Origin: Flavobacterium panacagri
GTDB taxonomy: Bacteria > Bacteroidota > Bacteroidia > Flavobacteriales > Flavobacteriaceae
Assembly: GCF_030378165.1 (NCBI RefSeq)
Contig: NZ_CP119766.1
Location: 4,898,001-4,962,000, forward strand
Length of the DNA: 64,000 nucleotides
Reading direction: 5' to 3'
Position 1 is the first letter of the stretch. Each line of letters opens with the position of its first letter. The translations under genes and the position numbers were made by a program. Positions 47,304 through 55,491 of the stretch are shown here, one piece after another. The notes below the pieces were generated by a model. The model was not told the origin of the DNA. It saw only the letters and a list, made by a program, of their open reading frames with translations, and ran no database searches.

Positions 47304-48773
47304 TTAGAGATTTGTAATCGGACTGTATTTTGGAACCAATGTTTTCATTACGATCCAGCCCGTCAAATAACAAACTGCACAGATAGAAAAAATGATAAAA
47401 TATCCAGCTTCAATTCCTTTGAATCCCATAAAAACCATGTTCGTATCTTTAGCATAATCAAACAAAACACCAGATCCTTTATTGATTAAAGTTGACCCCA
47501 CTCCTCCTGCTAAACCTCCAATTCCTGTAATAGTTGCAATTGCTTTTTTCGGAAACATATCTCCTACAGTTGTAAATATATTAGCCGACCAAGATTGGTG
47601 TGCAGCTCCTGCAATTCCGATGATAATTACTGGTACCCAGTAACTAATATATCCTAAAGGTTGTGCAATTAAAGCTAATAATGGAAAGAAGGCAAAAATC
47701 AGCATCGCTCTCATTCTTCCTTCATACGGATTCATTCCTTTTTTTTCAACAAAATATGTTGGAAGCCAGCCTCCAATAATTGACAATAATGTAATCATAT
47801 AAAGTACAAATAATGGCAATGCCGCTTCTGTAGAATCCATTCCGTAAACCGAACTTAAATACGCTGGAGTCCAAAATAAGAAGAACCACCAAACGCCATC
47901 AGTCATGAACTTACCAAATGCAAATGCCCAAGTTTGCTTGTATTTAAAACAATCCATTAGAGAAACTTTTGAAGTTGTTTCTGGCACATAACCAACTAAT
48001 TTACTATCTGCAATATCATCTTGCTGAATATATGCTAATTCTTCCGCACTTACTTTTGAGTGTCTTTCTGGTTTATCATACATAAACATCCAAAATCCCA
48101 TCCAAACAAATCCTAACGCTCCGATGATTATAAATGACATTTCCCATCCGAAAGATTTTGCAATAAACGGAATTGTAATTGGTGCTGCTAACGCTCCAAC
48201 TGTCGCTCCTGCATTGAAAATACTAGTTGCAAAAGCTCTGTCTTTTTTAGGGAAGTATTCTGCTGTAGTTTTAATTGCTGCAGGAAAGTTTCCAGCCTCT
48301 CCTACCGCCAAAACAAAACGAGCGAAAATAAATAATGCAACACTTACATTAATTACCATCGCTGTATCACTAACTGTACTTATAATCTCTTTTGAACCAT
48401 GAAAACCTACAAACCAGTTTCCTGTAATAATTCCTGAAGTTGCAATTCCACAGAATGCATGAAGACAAGCTCCTACAGACCAAATTCCGATTGCCCAAAG
48501 AAATCCTTTTTTCGTATCCAACCAATCTACAAATCTTCCTGCAAACAATAAAGAAACAGCATAAAAGATAGAAAATAAAGCAGTGATATTTCCGTAATCG
48601 TTATTAGTCCAATGAAATTCTGGCGCAATAAAATCACTCCATGTTAAAGAAAGTACTTGTCTGTCTAGATAATTAATGGTTGTTGCAAAAAATAATAAAG
48701 CACAAATACTCCAACGGTATTTGCCTGCAGCTTTGGCGCTCTCATTTACTGCAACAGTTTCGGTTTGATTCAT
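47304..48773 (-). CDS. MFS hexuronate transporter (ExuT-like), copy B
   Basis: 489 residues; same family and layout as copy A (KYRWSICALLFFATTINYLDRQV, GEAGNFPAAIKTTAEYFPKKDRAFATS), but about 50 residues longer. The extra sequence lies before the fourth helix (near FVGFHGSKEIISTVSDTAMV) and near the C-terminus (DYAKDTNMVFMGFKG). The two carriers may divide substrates, for example mono-uronates and KDG or unsaturated derivatives (inference). Confidence 0.87.
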   Translation of the reverse strand: MNQTETVAVNESAKAAGKYRWSICALLFFATTINYLDRQVLSLTWSDFIAPEFHWTNNDYGNITALFSIFYAVSLLFAGRFVDWLDTKKGFLWAIGIWSVGACLHAFCGIATSGIITGNWFVGFHGSKEIISTVSDTAMVINVSVALFIFARFVLAVGEAGNFPAAIKTTAEYFPKKDRAFATSIFNAGATVGALAAPITIPFIAKSFGWEMSFIIIGALGFVWMGFWMFMYDKPERHSKVSAEELAYIQQDDIADSKLVGYVPETTSKVSLMDCFKYKQTWAFAFGKFMTDGVWWFFLFWTPAYLSSVYGMDSTEAALPLFVLYMITLLSIIGGWLPTYFVEKKGMNPYEGRMRAMLIFAFFPLLALIAQPLGYISYWVPVIIIGIAGAAHQSWSANIFTTVGDMFPKKAIATITGIGGLAGGVGSTLINKGSGVLFDYAKDTNMVFMGFKGIEAGYFIIFSICAVCYLTGWIVMKTLVPKYSPITNL

Positions 48774-48880
48774 AGTAAGTGGGTATTATAGTTTTGTAAT
48801 TTTTGGTAATTTCAGCAACACTATTTACCTCTATTTAAAAATATTAAAATCAATAAATTAACAGTTCTAAAAAGAAATAA

Positions 48881-48925
48881 TGTAATCGATTGCACAAATA
48901 TAGTTTTTAATCTCTACAATCCAAA
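48881..48925 (-). promoter_or_regulatory. exuT promoter with LacI-type operator
   Basis: Minus strand: -33 TTTG (48925-48922), 19-nt spacer, -7 TATATTTG (48902-48895), directly followed by operator TGCAATCGATTACA (48894-48881). This is a full match to the Bacteroidota promoter pattern. The start codon is 107 bp further on. The rest of the 406-bp gap 48774-49179 must hold the promoter of the divergent esterase; near 49112 CATCGGTTGCA is only a weak operator look-alike. Confidence 0.8.
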
Positions 48926-49179
48926 TAAATTGTATAAAAAATAATTTAAGGTTTTCAAATAAACATATTACATAAAAAAAAGAATACAAAATTACACATT
49001 AAACAATATATTTGTTAAAAGAGACCAGGTGAAATTCATCCTTTTTACGGGGTAAAATTGTCCTAAAATAGTTGATTTTATAAGCCCTATTTAACAATTT
49101 CATCGAATTTAAGCCATCGGTTGCATTTAGTACAACATACACACATAAAACATTACAAACCAAATAATTACATTCAAAA

Positions 49180-50118
49180 TTGAAAACTACAAAGACAGTA
49201 ACGCTAAGAAGGATTACATTGAGTTTTCTTCTTTTTTCAGGTGCGTTTTCTCTAAGCGCACAAAATCAGGTAATTCCATTATGGAATAAAATTCCAGATG
49301 AAGTAAAAGCCGCAGATTATAAAGAAAAAGAAGTACTAAAAGACGGAAAAATGCAAAGTACAAGTCAGGTTTCTGTACCTACGTTAAGTATTTTTATTCC
49401 GAAAGAAGCAAAATCAAATCAAACAGCTGTTGTAATTTGTCCAGGCGGCGGTTACACCCATTTAGCCTTTGAAAAGGAAGGAACAAAAGTGGCAGAATGG
49501 TTCAATAGCTTAGGAATTGCTGCATTTGTGCTAAAATACCGCATGCCTACCGATTTAACTATGAAGAATAAAAATGTCGGCCCACTGCAAGATGGACAGG
49601 AAGCCATTCGTTATATAAGACAGAATGCCGCAAAATGGAATATTGATCCAAATAAAATTGGAATTTTAGGATTTTCTGCAGGAGGACATTTAGCTTCAAC
49701 TGTATCAACTCATTATGATGATAAAGTTTATGATTCGGCTTTTAAAGTAAGTGCTCGACCTGATTTCTCTCTTTTGATTTATCCTGTGATTTCAATGCAA
49801 AATGAGACTACACATAAAGGTTCGCAGATTAATCTTTTAGGAAATAATCCATCACAAGATCTTTTAGATTCATTTTCAAATGATAAAAAAGTGACTGCTA
49901 AAACACCACCAGCATTCTTAATTCATGCTACAGACGATACTGTAGTAATACCAGAAAACAGTATCAACTATTATCTGGCTTTGAAAAAAAATGGAGTTAC
50001 AGCGGAGTTACATTTATATGAAAAAGGCGGACACGGCTTTGGTTTAGGAGTCAATGATACTAGCAAATTCTGGACAAGAGATTGTATAGAATGGCTTAAA
50101 GCGAATGGTTACAACTAA
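49180..50118 (+). CDS. Secreted alpha/beta-hydrolase acetylesterase-like protein
   Basis: 312 residues from a TTG start, needed to include the signal peptide (RRITLSFLLFSGAFSLSAQ). Motifs: CPGGGYTHLAFEKEG (oxyanion hole), GFSAGGHLAST (nucleophile Ser), HATDDTVV (Asp) and GGHGFGLG (His). It belongs to the BD-FAE/xylan-acetylesterase-like group and probably deacetylates plant polysaccharide. It is divergent from the exuT operon, whose operator lies in the shared gap. Not the same subgroup as the esterase at 28817, by motif spelling. Confidence 0.8.
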   Translation: MKTTKTVTLRRITLSFLLFSGAFSLSAQNQVIPLWNKIPDEVKAADYKEKEVLKDGKMQSTSQVSVPTLSIFIPKEAKSNQTAVVICPGGGYTHLAFEKEGTKVAEWFNSLGIAAFVLKYRMPTDLTMKNKNVGPLQDGQEAIRYIRQNAAKWNIDPNKIGILGFSAGGHLASTVSTHYDDKVYDSAFKVSARPDFSLLIYPVISMQNETTHKGSQINLLGNNPSQDLLDSFSNDKKVTAKTPPAFLIHATDDTVVIPENSINYYLALKKNGVTAELHLYEKGGHGFGLGVNDTSKFWTRDCIEWLKANGYN

Positions 50119-50125
50119 AAATAAG

Positions 50126-50157
50126 AAAGGCAAAACTTTTTCAAGTTTTGCCTTTTA
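50126..50157. terminator. Bidirectional terminator
   Basis: AAAGGCAAAACTT (50126-50138) and AAGTTTTGCCTTT (50143-50155) are perfect arms with a 4-nt loop and T-rich ends on both strands. It lies 8 bp after the esterase stop and 46 bp beyond the PepSY stop on the other strand. Confidence 0.85.
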
Positions 50158-50202
50158 ATCAAAAAAAAAAACAAAAAGGAATTAAAAAACCATTTTAATA
50201 TT

Positions 50203-51654
50203 TTAAGCAGTAACTTCTTGTTCTGCGTTATTTTTCAATTTAGAAACAGGAATTGCTTTGCTCACCACTTTTGGTTTTGCAGCAGGAGCTTTCTTTTTGC
50301 CAAATTTCTGTTTACCCCACCAAATAATAAATCCTGTAATAGGTAAACTGGCGGAAATTAAACTGGCTAAAAATGCAATAATTTTACCTGTTAGCCCCAA
50401 AACACTTCCTACGTGGATATCATAATTCATTCTTCGGATTTTGTCTGGAATATTTGCCTCAATATATTTCCCTGAAAATGGAGTTTTAATCGAAATTTCT
50501 TTTAGTGACTGCTGATCAAAACTATATCTATCCATATTATAAAAGGTGTTTTTTTGTTTGTAAACAAAAGCACCAATAGGATCTGCCGGTTTTCCAGGAA
50601 TACTAATCATGATTCCGGCTGCTTGAGGATTTTCTTTTTTAATATTTAATAAAACTTTATCAGCGGTTGTAATTTTAAACTCTTTTACATGAGTAGTATC
50701 TGATTTTGGAGATTCTCTGTTTTCAACTAATGGTGTTCCTACAGAAGTTACCCAATACAAGGATTTACTCCACCAGCCAAAACTCCACACTAAGCCAGTT
50801 ACAGCAATAAAAAACAGAAAAATACAGCTGTAAAAACCTAGTACATTATGTAAATCATAATTGACACGTTTAAAGCTCGCGTCCCACTTAATTTTAAAAC
50901 TTTTATCTATAATCGATTTGATCCATTTTGTAGGCCACCACAAAACGATACCAGAAATTAACAATACAACGAAGATCAAAACGGCAACACCTACAATTGG
51001 ACGACCTATATCATACGGAAGCCACAATGCTCGATGACCGTTTAATATCCATCTGAAAAAATCAGGTGACTCTCCTCTAGAAAATGTTTTTACATTTAAT
51101 ATTTCTCCGGTATACGGATTCATATAAACACTTATAAAAGTGCCACTTCTTCTTCCGCCCTTGCCTTTGCCTTTACCCTTTTCTCCCTTTCCATTTCCTC
51201 TTTCTTTCCCCTTTTCATTATTTACAGGTTTCAAATCAGCTTTCATTTTTCCGCCTTCATTCTTGGCGAAATCTTTCCTTTTATCTCCTCTCTTATGTTC
51301 TCCTTTTTCTCCTTCTTCTTTTTTCTCAACAAAATAACCTACAATTGCAGCTTCATCTTTTGCTCCAAAGGTTACGCTTGTAGCTTTTTTATCTTTCATT
51401 TTTTTATCAGCAATTGTTACCAATTGAGAGGGTAGTAAAAATGCTTTTTCTTGAGGTTTCACAAAGCGCCAGTCTTCGATTAAATCTTTAATTTCATGTT
51501 CAAAAACATAAATACAGCCTGTTAGGCTGACAATGACTACGATAATTCCAGACGCTAACCCAAGCCACAAATGCAGCCAAGCCATAATACGCTTGAAAAG
51601 CGATTTTTTACTTTTTTTCTTATTATTAGGTTTTGGTTTTGAAGAAGAAAACAT
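50203..51654 (-). CDS. PepSY-associated membrane protein (iron reductase-like)
   Basis: 483 residues with helices near 22-50 (IMAWLHLWLGLASGIIVVIVSL), 215-240 (PIVGVAVLIFVVLLISGIVLWW), 270-295 (LGFYSCIFLFFIAVTGLVWSFGWW) and 420-445 (ALITGFIIWWGKQ region), as in PepSY_TM proteins. These are linked to reduction of ferric siderophores. Between helices 1 and 2, residues about 112-172 are an unusual charged tract rich in Lys, Glu and Gly (GKGEKGKGKGKGGRRSG). The upstream neighbour is a DUF4374 lipoprotein, but a terminator lies between them, so the gene is probably expressed partly on its own. Confidence 0.85.
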   Translation of the reverse strand: MFSSSKPKPNNKKKSKKSLFKRIMAWLHLWLGLASGIIVVIVSLTGCIYVFEHEIKDLIEDWRFVKPQEKAFLLPSQLVTIADKKMKDKKATSVTFGAKDEAAIVGYFVEKKEEGEKGEHKRGDKRKDFAKNEGGKMKADLKPVNNEKGKERGNGKGEKGKGKGKGGRRSGTFISVYMNPYTGEILNVKTFSRGESPDFFRWILNGHRALWLPYDIGRPIVGVAVLIFVVLLISGIVLWWPTKWIKSIIDKSFKIKWDASFKRVNYDLHNVLGFYSCIFLFFIAVTGLVWSFGWWSKSLYWVTSVGTPLVENRESPKSDTTHVKEFKITTADKVLLNIKKENPQAAGIMISIPGKPADPIGAFVYKQKNTFYNMDRYSFDQQSLKEISIKTPFSGKYIEANIPDKIRRMNYDIHVGSVLGLTGKIIAFLASLISASLPITGFIIWWGKQKFGKKKAPAAKPKVVSKAIPVSKLKNNAEQEVTA

Positions 51655-51680
51655 AATTGGATAGATAAATAGAATAAATA

Positions 51681-51718
51681 AAAAGACCGTAAGTCCTCAT
51701 TAAAATAAGGACTTACGG
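51681..51718 (-). terminator. Intrinsic terminator after the DUF4374 gene
   Basis: CCGTAAGTCCT (51687-51697) and AGGACTTACGG (51708-51718) are perfect 11-bp arms with TCTTTTTATTT after the stem on the minus strand. It stands between the DUF4374 and PepSY genes. Confidence 0.8.
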
Positions 51719-51728
51719 CACAAAAAAA

Positions 51729-52967
51729 TTAGTATTTTAATTTCTGAATTGCAGTAATTTGACCTCCTTCAACTTTCATACCTTGTGTAGCTACAGCAGA
51801 GGTACCATTGATGGTATAGATCCAGTTTCCATCAGGAGTGTTTACACCAAGAACAGCTGAATTTCCATCTTCTGATGTAATATTATAGCGAGTAGTAGCA
51901 TTTGACAATACCGCCGGCATACCAGTAACCCATTTAAAAGTTTGGTTGTATACATCAGCAACAGCCAACTTAACAGTTCCAGAATTAGTTCCAACGTTTC
52001 CGTACATTAATAGTAAGAACTTACCATTTGAGATATAACTTGTAGAAGAAATTTTGTACCCTCCTGATTTTTCCTGAACATTAAAGAAATAAGATTTGTC
52101 AAATTCTGTGGTACCTTTACTAATTTTAATAACAGCCGAAGGTTTTGTAGAAGTAACTACACCATTAGCTGTTCCAATAGCTCCAGAAAATCCATAAGCA
52201 TCTCCTTTTTCATCTTGAAACAATCCATTAGTAAAATAAGCTCCTAAGTAACTTGTACGGTTATCTTTTATTACTTTTTCTAATTTTAGATCTGGATAAC
52301 TATATACAGCTACCCAAGTACTATCAGCATGTCTTGTTCCAAAAGTATCTGGAGCAATACCATTAATTTTCATATAAGGCATAAATACTTTATCTCCAAC
52401 CTGAGTTGCCCAAGTAAAATGAGCCCTTTCTGCTAAATCTGGATTTTTATTTCCAATTAAAAGTCTCGTATCTTGTGATACTGTTCCTGTAAGTACAGAT
52501 TGTTCTGCATCAACTTTATACATGTAAGAAATTGAAGCGCCACTTCTAGGTACTTTTACCATTACGATATCTTTGTTAACAGGTGCAAAAACTTGCACTG
52601 TCTCTGCCTGGAAATTTGAAGTCTTAGTTAAGTCTCCATTTGCCGTTAAGCCATAAGTAGTAACAGCTCCCGGATTTCCTTGACCGTAAAGGAAACTAAA
52701 AAATTTGTTTTGCGTTGATAAATAATAACGATAAGTACCGTCTTGCTCTAATCCGTTTCCTGCTGTGGTAATTGATCCTTTTGTAACGTCGTCGGCAGTC
52801 AATAAATAATCTGCTACTCCTGTTGCTCCTGTAGAAACGGTAATTATATATTTTGATTTTCCAGTTTCTCCACTAGCTCCTTCATTTTTGTCGTCGCTAC
52901 TCTCACATGAAGTAAAAGTGAAAGCAAACGCAGCTAATAGTAAAGGTAATTTACTAATTGTTTTCAT
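51729..52967 (-). CDS. DUF4374-type lipoprotein
   Basis: 412 residues. Lipoprotein signal MKTISKLPLLLAAFAFTFTSC (Cys about 21). The body has repeated beta-strand blocks (KYIITVSTGATGVADYLLTAD, VKVPRSGASISYMYKVD, DVYNQTFKWVTGMP) suggestive of a propeller, as in DUF4374 proteins, which are regularly found between a TonB receptor and a PepSY protein. Here it is in exactly that place, 23 bp after the receptor gene. Probably an outer-membrane accessory for iron-chelate uptake (inference). Confidence 0.82.
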   Translation of the reverse strand: MKTISKLPLLLAAFAFTFTSCESSDDKNEGASGETGKSKYIITVSTGATGVADYLLTADDVTKGSITTAGNGLEQDGTYRYYLSTQNKFFSFLYGQGNPGAVTTYGLTANGDLTKTSNFQAETVQVFAPVNKDIVMVKVPRSGASISYMYKVDAEQSVLTGTVSQDTRLLIGNKNPDLAERAHFTWATQVGDKVFMPYMKINGIAPDTFGTRHADSTWVAVYSYPDLKLEKVIKDNRTSYLGAYFTNGLFQDEKGDAYGFSGAIGTANGVVTSTKPSAVIKISKGTTEFDKSYFFNVQEKSGGYKISSTSYISNGKFLLLMYGNVGTNSGTVKLAVADVYNQTFKWVTGMPAVLSNATTRYNITSEDGNSAVLGVNTPDGNWIYTINGTSAVATQGMKVEGGQITAIQKLKY

Positions 52968-52990
52968 AAGTATTAAAGTTTATATTAAAA

Positions 52991-55384
52991 TTATTTATTC
53001 GATTTGTTAAAGAAGTATCTAAACTTCAGATAAAAAGCTCTACTAGGTTTTTGAAGTGAAAAATTATCCACAAGTTCATTATCCAATAAGTTTTGACATT
53101 CTAAGGCGATGTTGTATTTTCCATCGGCCATTGTGTAAACCAAGTTTAAATCATGCTTAAGCTGTGTAGGAATATCATGTTTACCATTTGAGCCTCCTCT
53201 ACTTGGCCAGTACAAATAATAGGCATGTACATAAAGAAGATTATAGCCTACAGATAAATTATTTCCTTTTTTAAATACATCGTTAAAAAAAACTGTTCCA
53301 TCAAGATTACCAAATAAATAAGGGATATTAGGCACTCTGTCCTTATAGTAATAGGAAACATAATTTTGCTCTGGCTCATATTTGGTCATATTTCGTATAT
53401 CCTGATAAGTCATATTAAGACCAGAAGTAAATCGCTTTTTATAAGAGTATCGAATCTCTCCATCAATACCTTTTGTTTTTACACTTCCCTGATTAACGGT
53501 TACAGTTTTGTTTTGATTATTATTAAATTCAGTACGAATAAAATCAGTAGCATTACGATAAATACCATTTACATCAAATGTTAAGGCATTGATGTCATTA
53601 AAACTAGTTTGATAACTTAAACCTAAGTTAATATTGTTACTCGATTCTGGTTTTAAACCATTATTACCCTGTAAATTATCATTAGGATCACCAAAAATTT
53701 CATTCGCTGTAGGCAATCTATAGGTTTTTTCATAAGAAGCTTTTAGCTGTAAATTTTGTTTTAAATAATAGCTGCTTGCTCCTCCATAACCTAAAGAAGA
53801 TGTTTTATTATTTAACTCCATATAGGCAACATCTCCCCAGTTTCCAGAAGGATTATAACTTCTGGTAAGCGTAGTGTTTAAATCATAATTCTTTAAAAAT
53901 AATGAGGTGCTCCATTTTTCATTGTAGTCAAATTTGTAACCAGCAGCCAAAATATTCTTTTGTAGTTTTTCAGGTTGCTGATACGTTACAGACTCAGGAT
54001 AAAGCTCATCGCTTCCTTTACGGTCAAATGTGTTAAATGTGTTGTTTATTAACAAAGAATGATGTTCTCCTATAGCATAAGTTGCATTAAAAGTGGCTAT
54101 TCCATTGTTGTTTTTAAATTTATAGAGGGATCTACCGGCTTCTCCACCTGGTCCTGCGTTTTGTGTATATTGTCCAAACCAATTGTAACGTCTATTTACA
54201 GTATCTACAGTTTGTTCATAGCCAAAATTAAAATTTCCTGTTACATCAATATTCAACCCTTTTGTAAACAAATCTTTTACCTGGTATTTTAAAGTAGGCA
54301 TCAAAGTGTTCCCACGTCTATATCTTTCGCCAAATACTGCAACCATTCTGGCTCCGGTTTGAATATCAGCCTTATTTTGTCCAGCTGTAAAACCAATCAT
54401 TAATTTATCGGCGTATTTTTTACCCGTAATTCCAATATTAAAAATTACAGTTTCATTATGGTAATTATCATGAAATCTTCTTACTCGTGTTTCTGGATAA
54501 TATTTACCAGTTTCCAAATCATTAGTTTCAACATTTACCCAATAATTATTATCCGAATAATTTTGAAATGCATTAATCTCTGTCGTAAAACCACTTTTTG
54601 AAGTATAACCAGCGTTTATGGCAGTTTTAAACGTGTTGAATGATCCAAAGGAATAAGAAGCATCCAAATAGGTTCGAGGTTTGCTATTCGTTACAATATT
54701 AACAGCTCCTCCTAAAGCATCTCCACCTAACCAAATGGGCACAACACCTTTATAAACCTCTACACGATCAGCTAGGTTAATTGGAATATTATTGATTTGA
54801 AAAGACGAACCAAAATTATCCATCGGCACACCGTCAATAAAAATTTTAATTTGGTTCCCAGAAAATCCATTAATCGATAATTCTGATCGAGATCCTACAC
54901 CACCAGCTTCGCGAAAACGTACTCCTGAAACCCTATCTAATGCATGTGCCAGATCCAAAGTGGAGTTATGCAGTTTTTTTGCATCGACAGCTGTTACGTT
55001 ATAAGCTTGTTTATTGATCTTATCAACTGCCGAACGCCCAATTACTGATACGTTTTCTAATTCTTGTAATTCGCTGTTCAATTGAACTGGAATATTTACA
55101 TTAGTTCCTGAAACTTCAATGCTTTTTTTAAAGCTCGAAAAACCAATTGCAGAAACTTTTATGGTATGTTTTCCTGGTTTAACATTTCTGAAAATAAACT
55201 TTCCGTTTTCATCAGAAATCATACTTAAGTCAGTTTTTTCTATTACTACTGTTGCGAATGGAACAGTTTGACCAGATTTTTCAACGACTTGTCCAGTCAC
55301 TGTAATCCCTTTATTTTGCTGGGAAAATGACAAGAACGAAAAGAAGAAAAATGAAATAAAAAATAAAATTTTTGGCGTTGACAT
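52991..55384 (-). CDS. TonB-dependent receptor, probable ferric siderophore type
   Basis: 797 residues from the ATG at 55384 (MSTPKILFFISFFFFSFLSFSQ signal peptide). A carboxypeptidase-like domain at about 26-100 (GITVTGQVVEKSGQTVPFATVVI), plug at about 110-225 (ENVSVIGRSAVDKINKQAYNV, GGALGGAVNIVTN-type: GGDALGGAVNIVT), then a barrel ending in FYLKFRYFF. The partners (DUF4374, PepSY, AraC regulator) indicate iron-chelate import rather than glycans. A TACTTTTG -7 box lies at 55427-55420. Confidence 0.9.
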   Translation of the reverse strand: MSTPKILFFISFFFFSFLSFSQQNKGITVTGQVVEKSGQTVPFATVVIEKTDLSMISDENGKFIFRNVKPGKHTIKVSAIGFSSFKKSIEVSGTNVNIPVQLNSELQELENVSVIGRSAVDKINKQAYNVTAVDAKKLHNSTLDLAHALDRVSGVRFREAGGVGSRSELSINGFSGNQIKIFIDGVPMDNFGSSFQINNIPINLADRVEVYKGVVPIWLGGDALGGAVNIVTNSKPRTYLDASYSFGSFNTFKTAINAGYTSKSGFTTEINAFQNYSDNNYWVNVETNDLETGKYYPETRVRRFHDNYHNETVIFNIGITGKKYADKLMIGFTAGQNKADIQTGARMVAVFGERYRRGNTLMPTLKYQVKDLFTKGLNIDVTGNFNFGYEQTVDTVNRRYNWFGQYTQNAGPGGEAGRSLYKFKNNNGIATFNATYAIGEHHSLLINNTFNTFDRKGSDELYPESVTYQQPEKLQKNILAAGYKFDYNEKWSTSLFLKNYDLNTTLTRSYNPSGNWGDVAYMELNNKTSSLGYGGASSYYLKQNLQLKASYEKTYRLPTANEIFGDPNDNLQGNNGLKPESSNNINLGLSYQTSFNDINALTFDVNGIYRNATDFIRTEFNNNQNKTVTVNQGSVKTKGIDGEIRYSYKKRFTSGLNMTYQDIRNMTKYEPEQNYVSYYYKDRVPNIPYLFGNLDGTVFFNDVFKKGNNLSVGYNLLYVHAYYLYWPSRGGSNGKHDIPTQLKHDLNLVYTMADGKYNIALECQNLLDNELVDNFSLQKPSRAFYLKFRYFFNKSNK

Positions 55385-55419
55385 ATCTTTAATTAGACTA
55401 ATTATAAATAACTTTGCCA

Positions 55420-55487
55420 CAAAAGTACCATCAACTGATTCAAAAAAGTTAGGGAAAAACGGATTATTATTTTGTAAAAACGGATTA
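55420..55487. promoter_or_regulatory. TonB-receptor promoter with two direct repeats, probable AraC-regulator site
   Basis: AAAAACGGATTA occurs at 55455-55466 and again at 55476-55487, start to start 21 bp (two helix turns). The repeats lie 28-60 bp upstream of the minus-strand -7 box TACTTTTG (55427-55420), which has no good -33 element. This is the layout of an AraC-type activator site. They also lie just before the start of the AraC gene at 55492, so autoregulation is possible. Confidence 0.6.
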
Positions 55488-55491
55488 AATT

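Noticed and set aside
49105..49125. Fourth LacI-type operator before the esterase at 49180
   Set aside because: GCCATCGGTTGCA shares only part of the core and has no adjacent -7 box.
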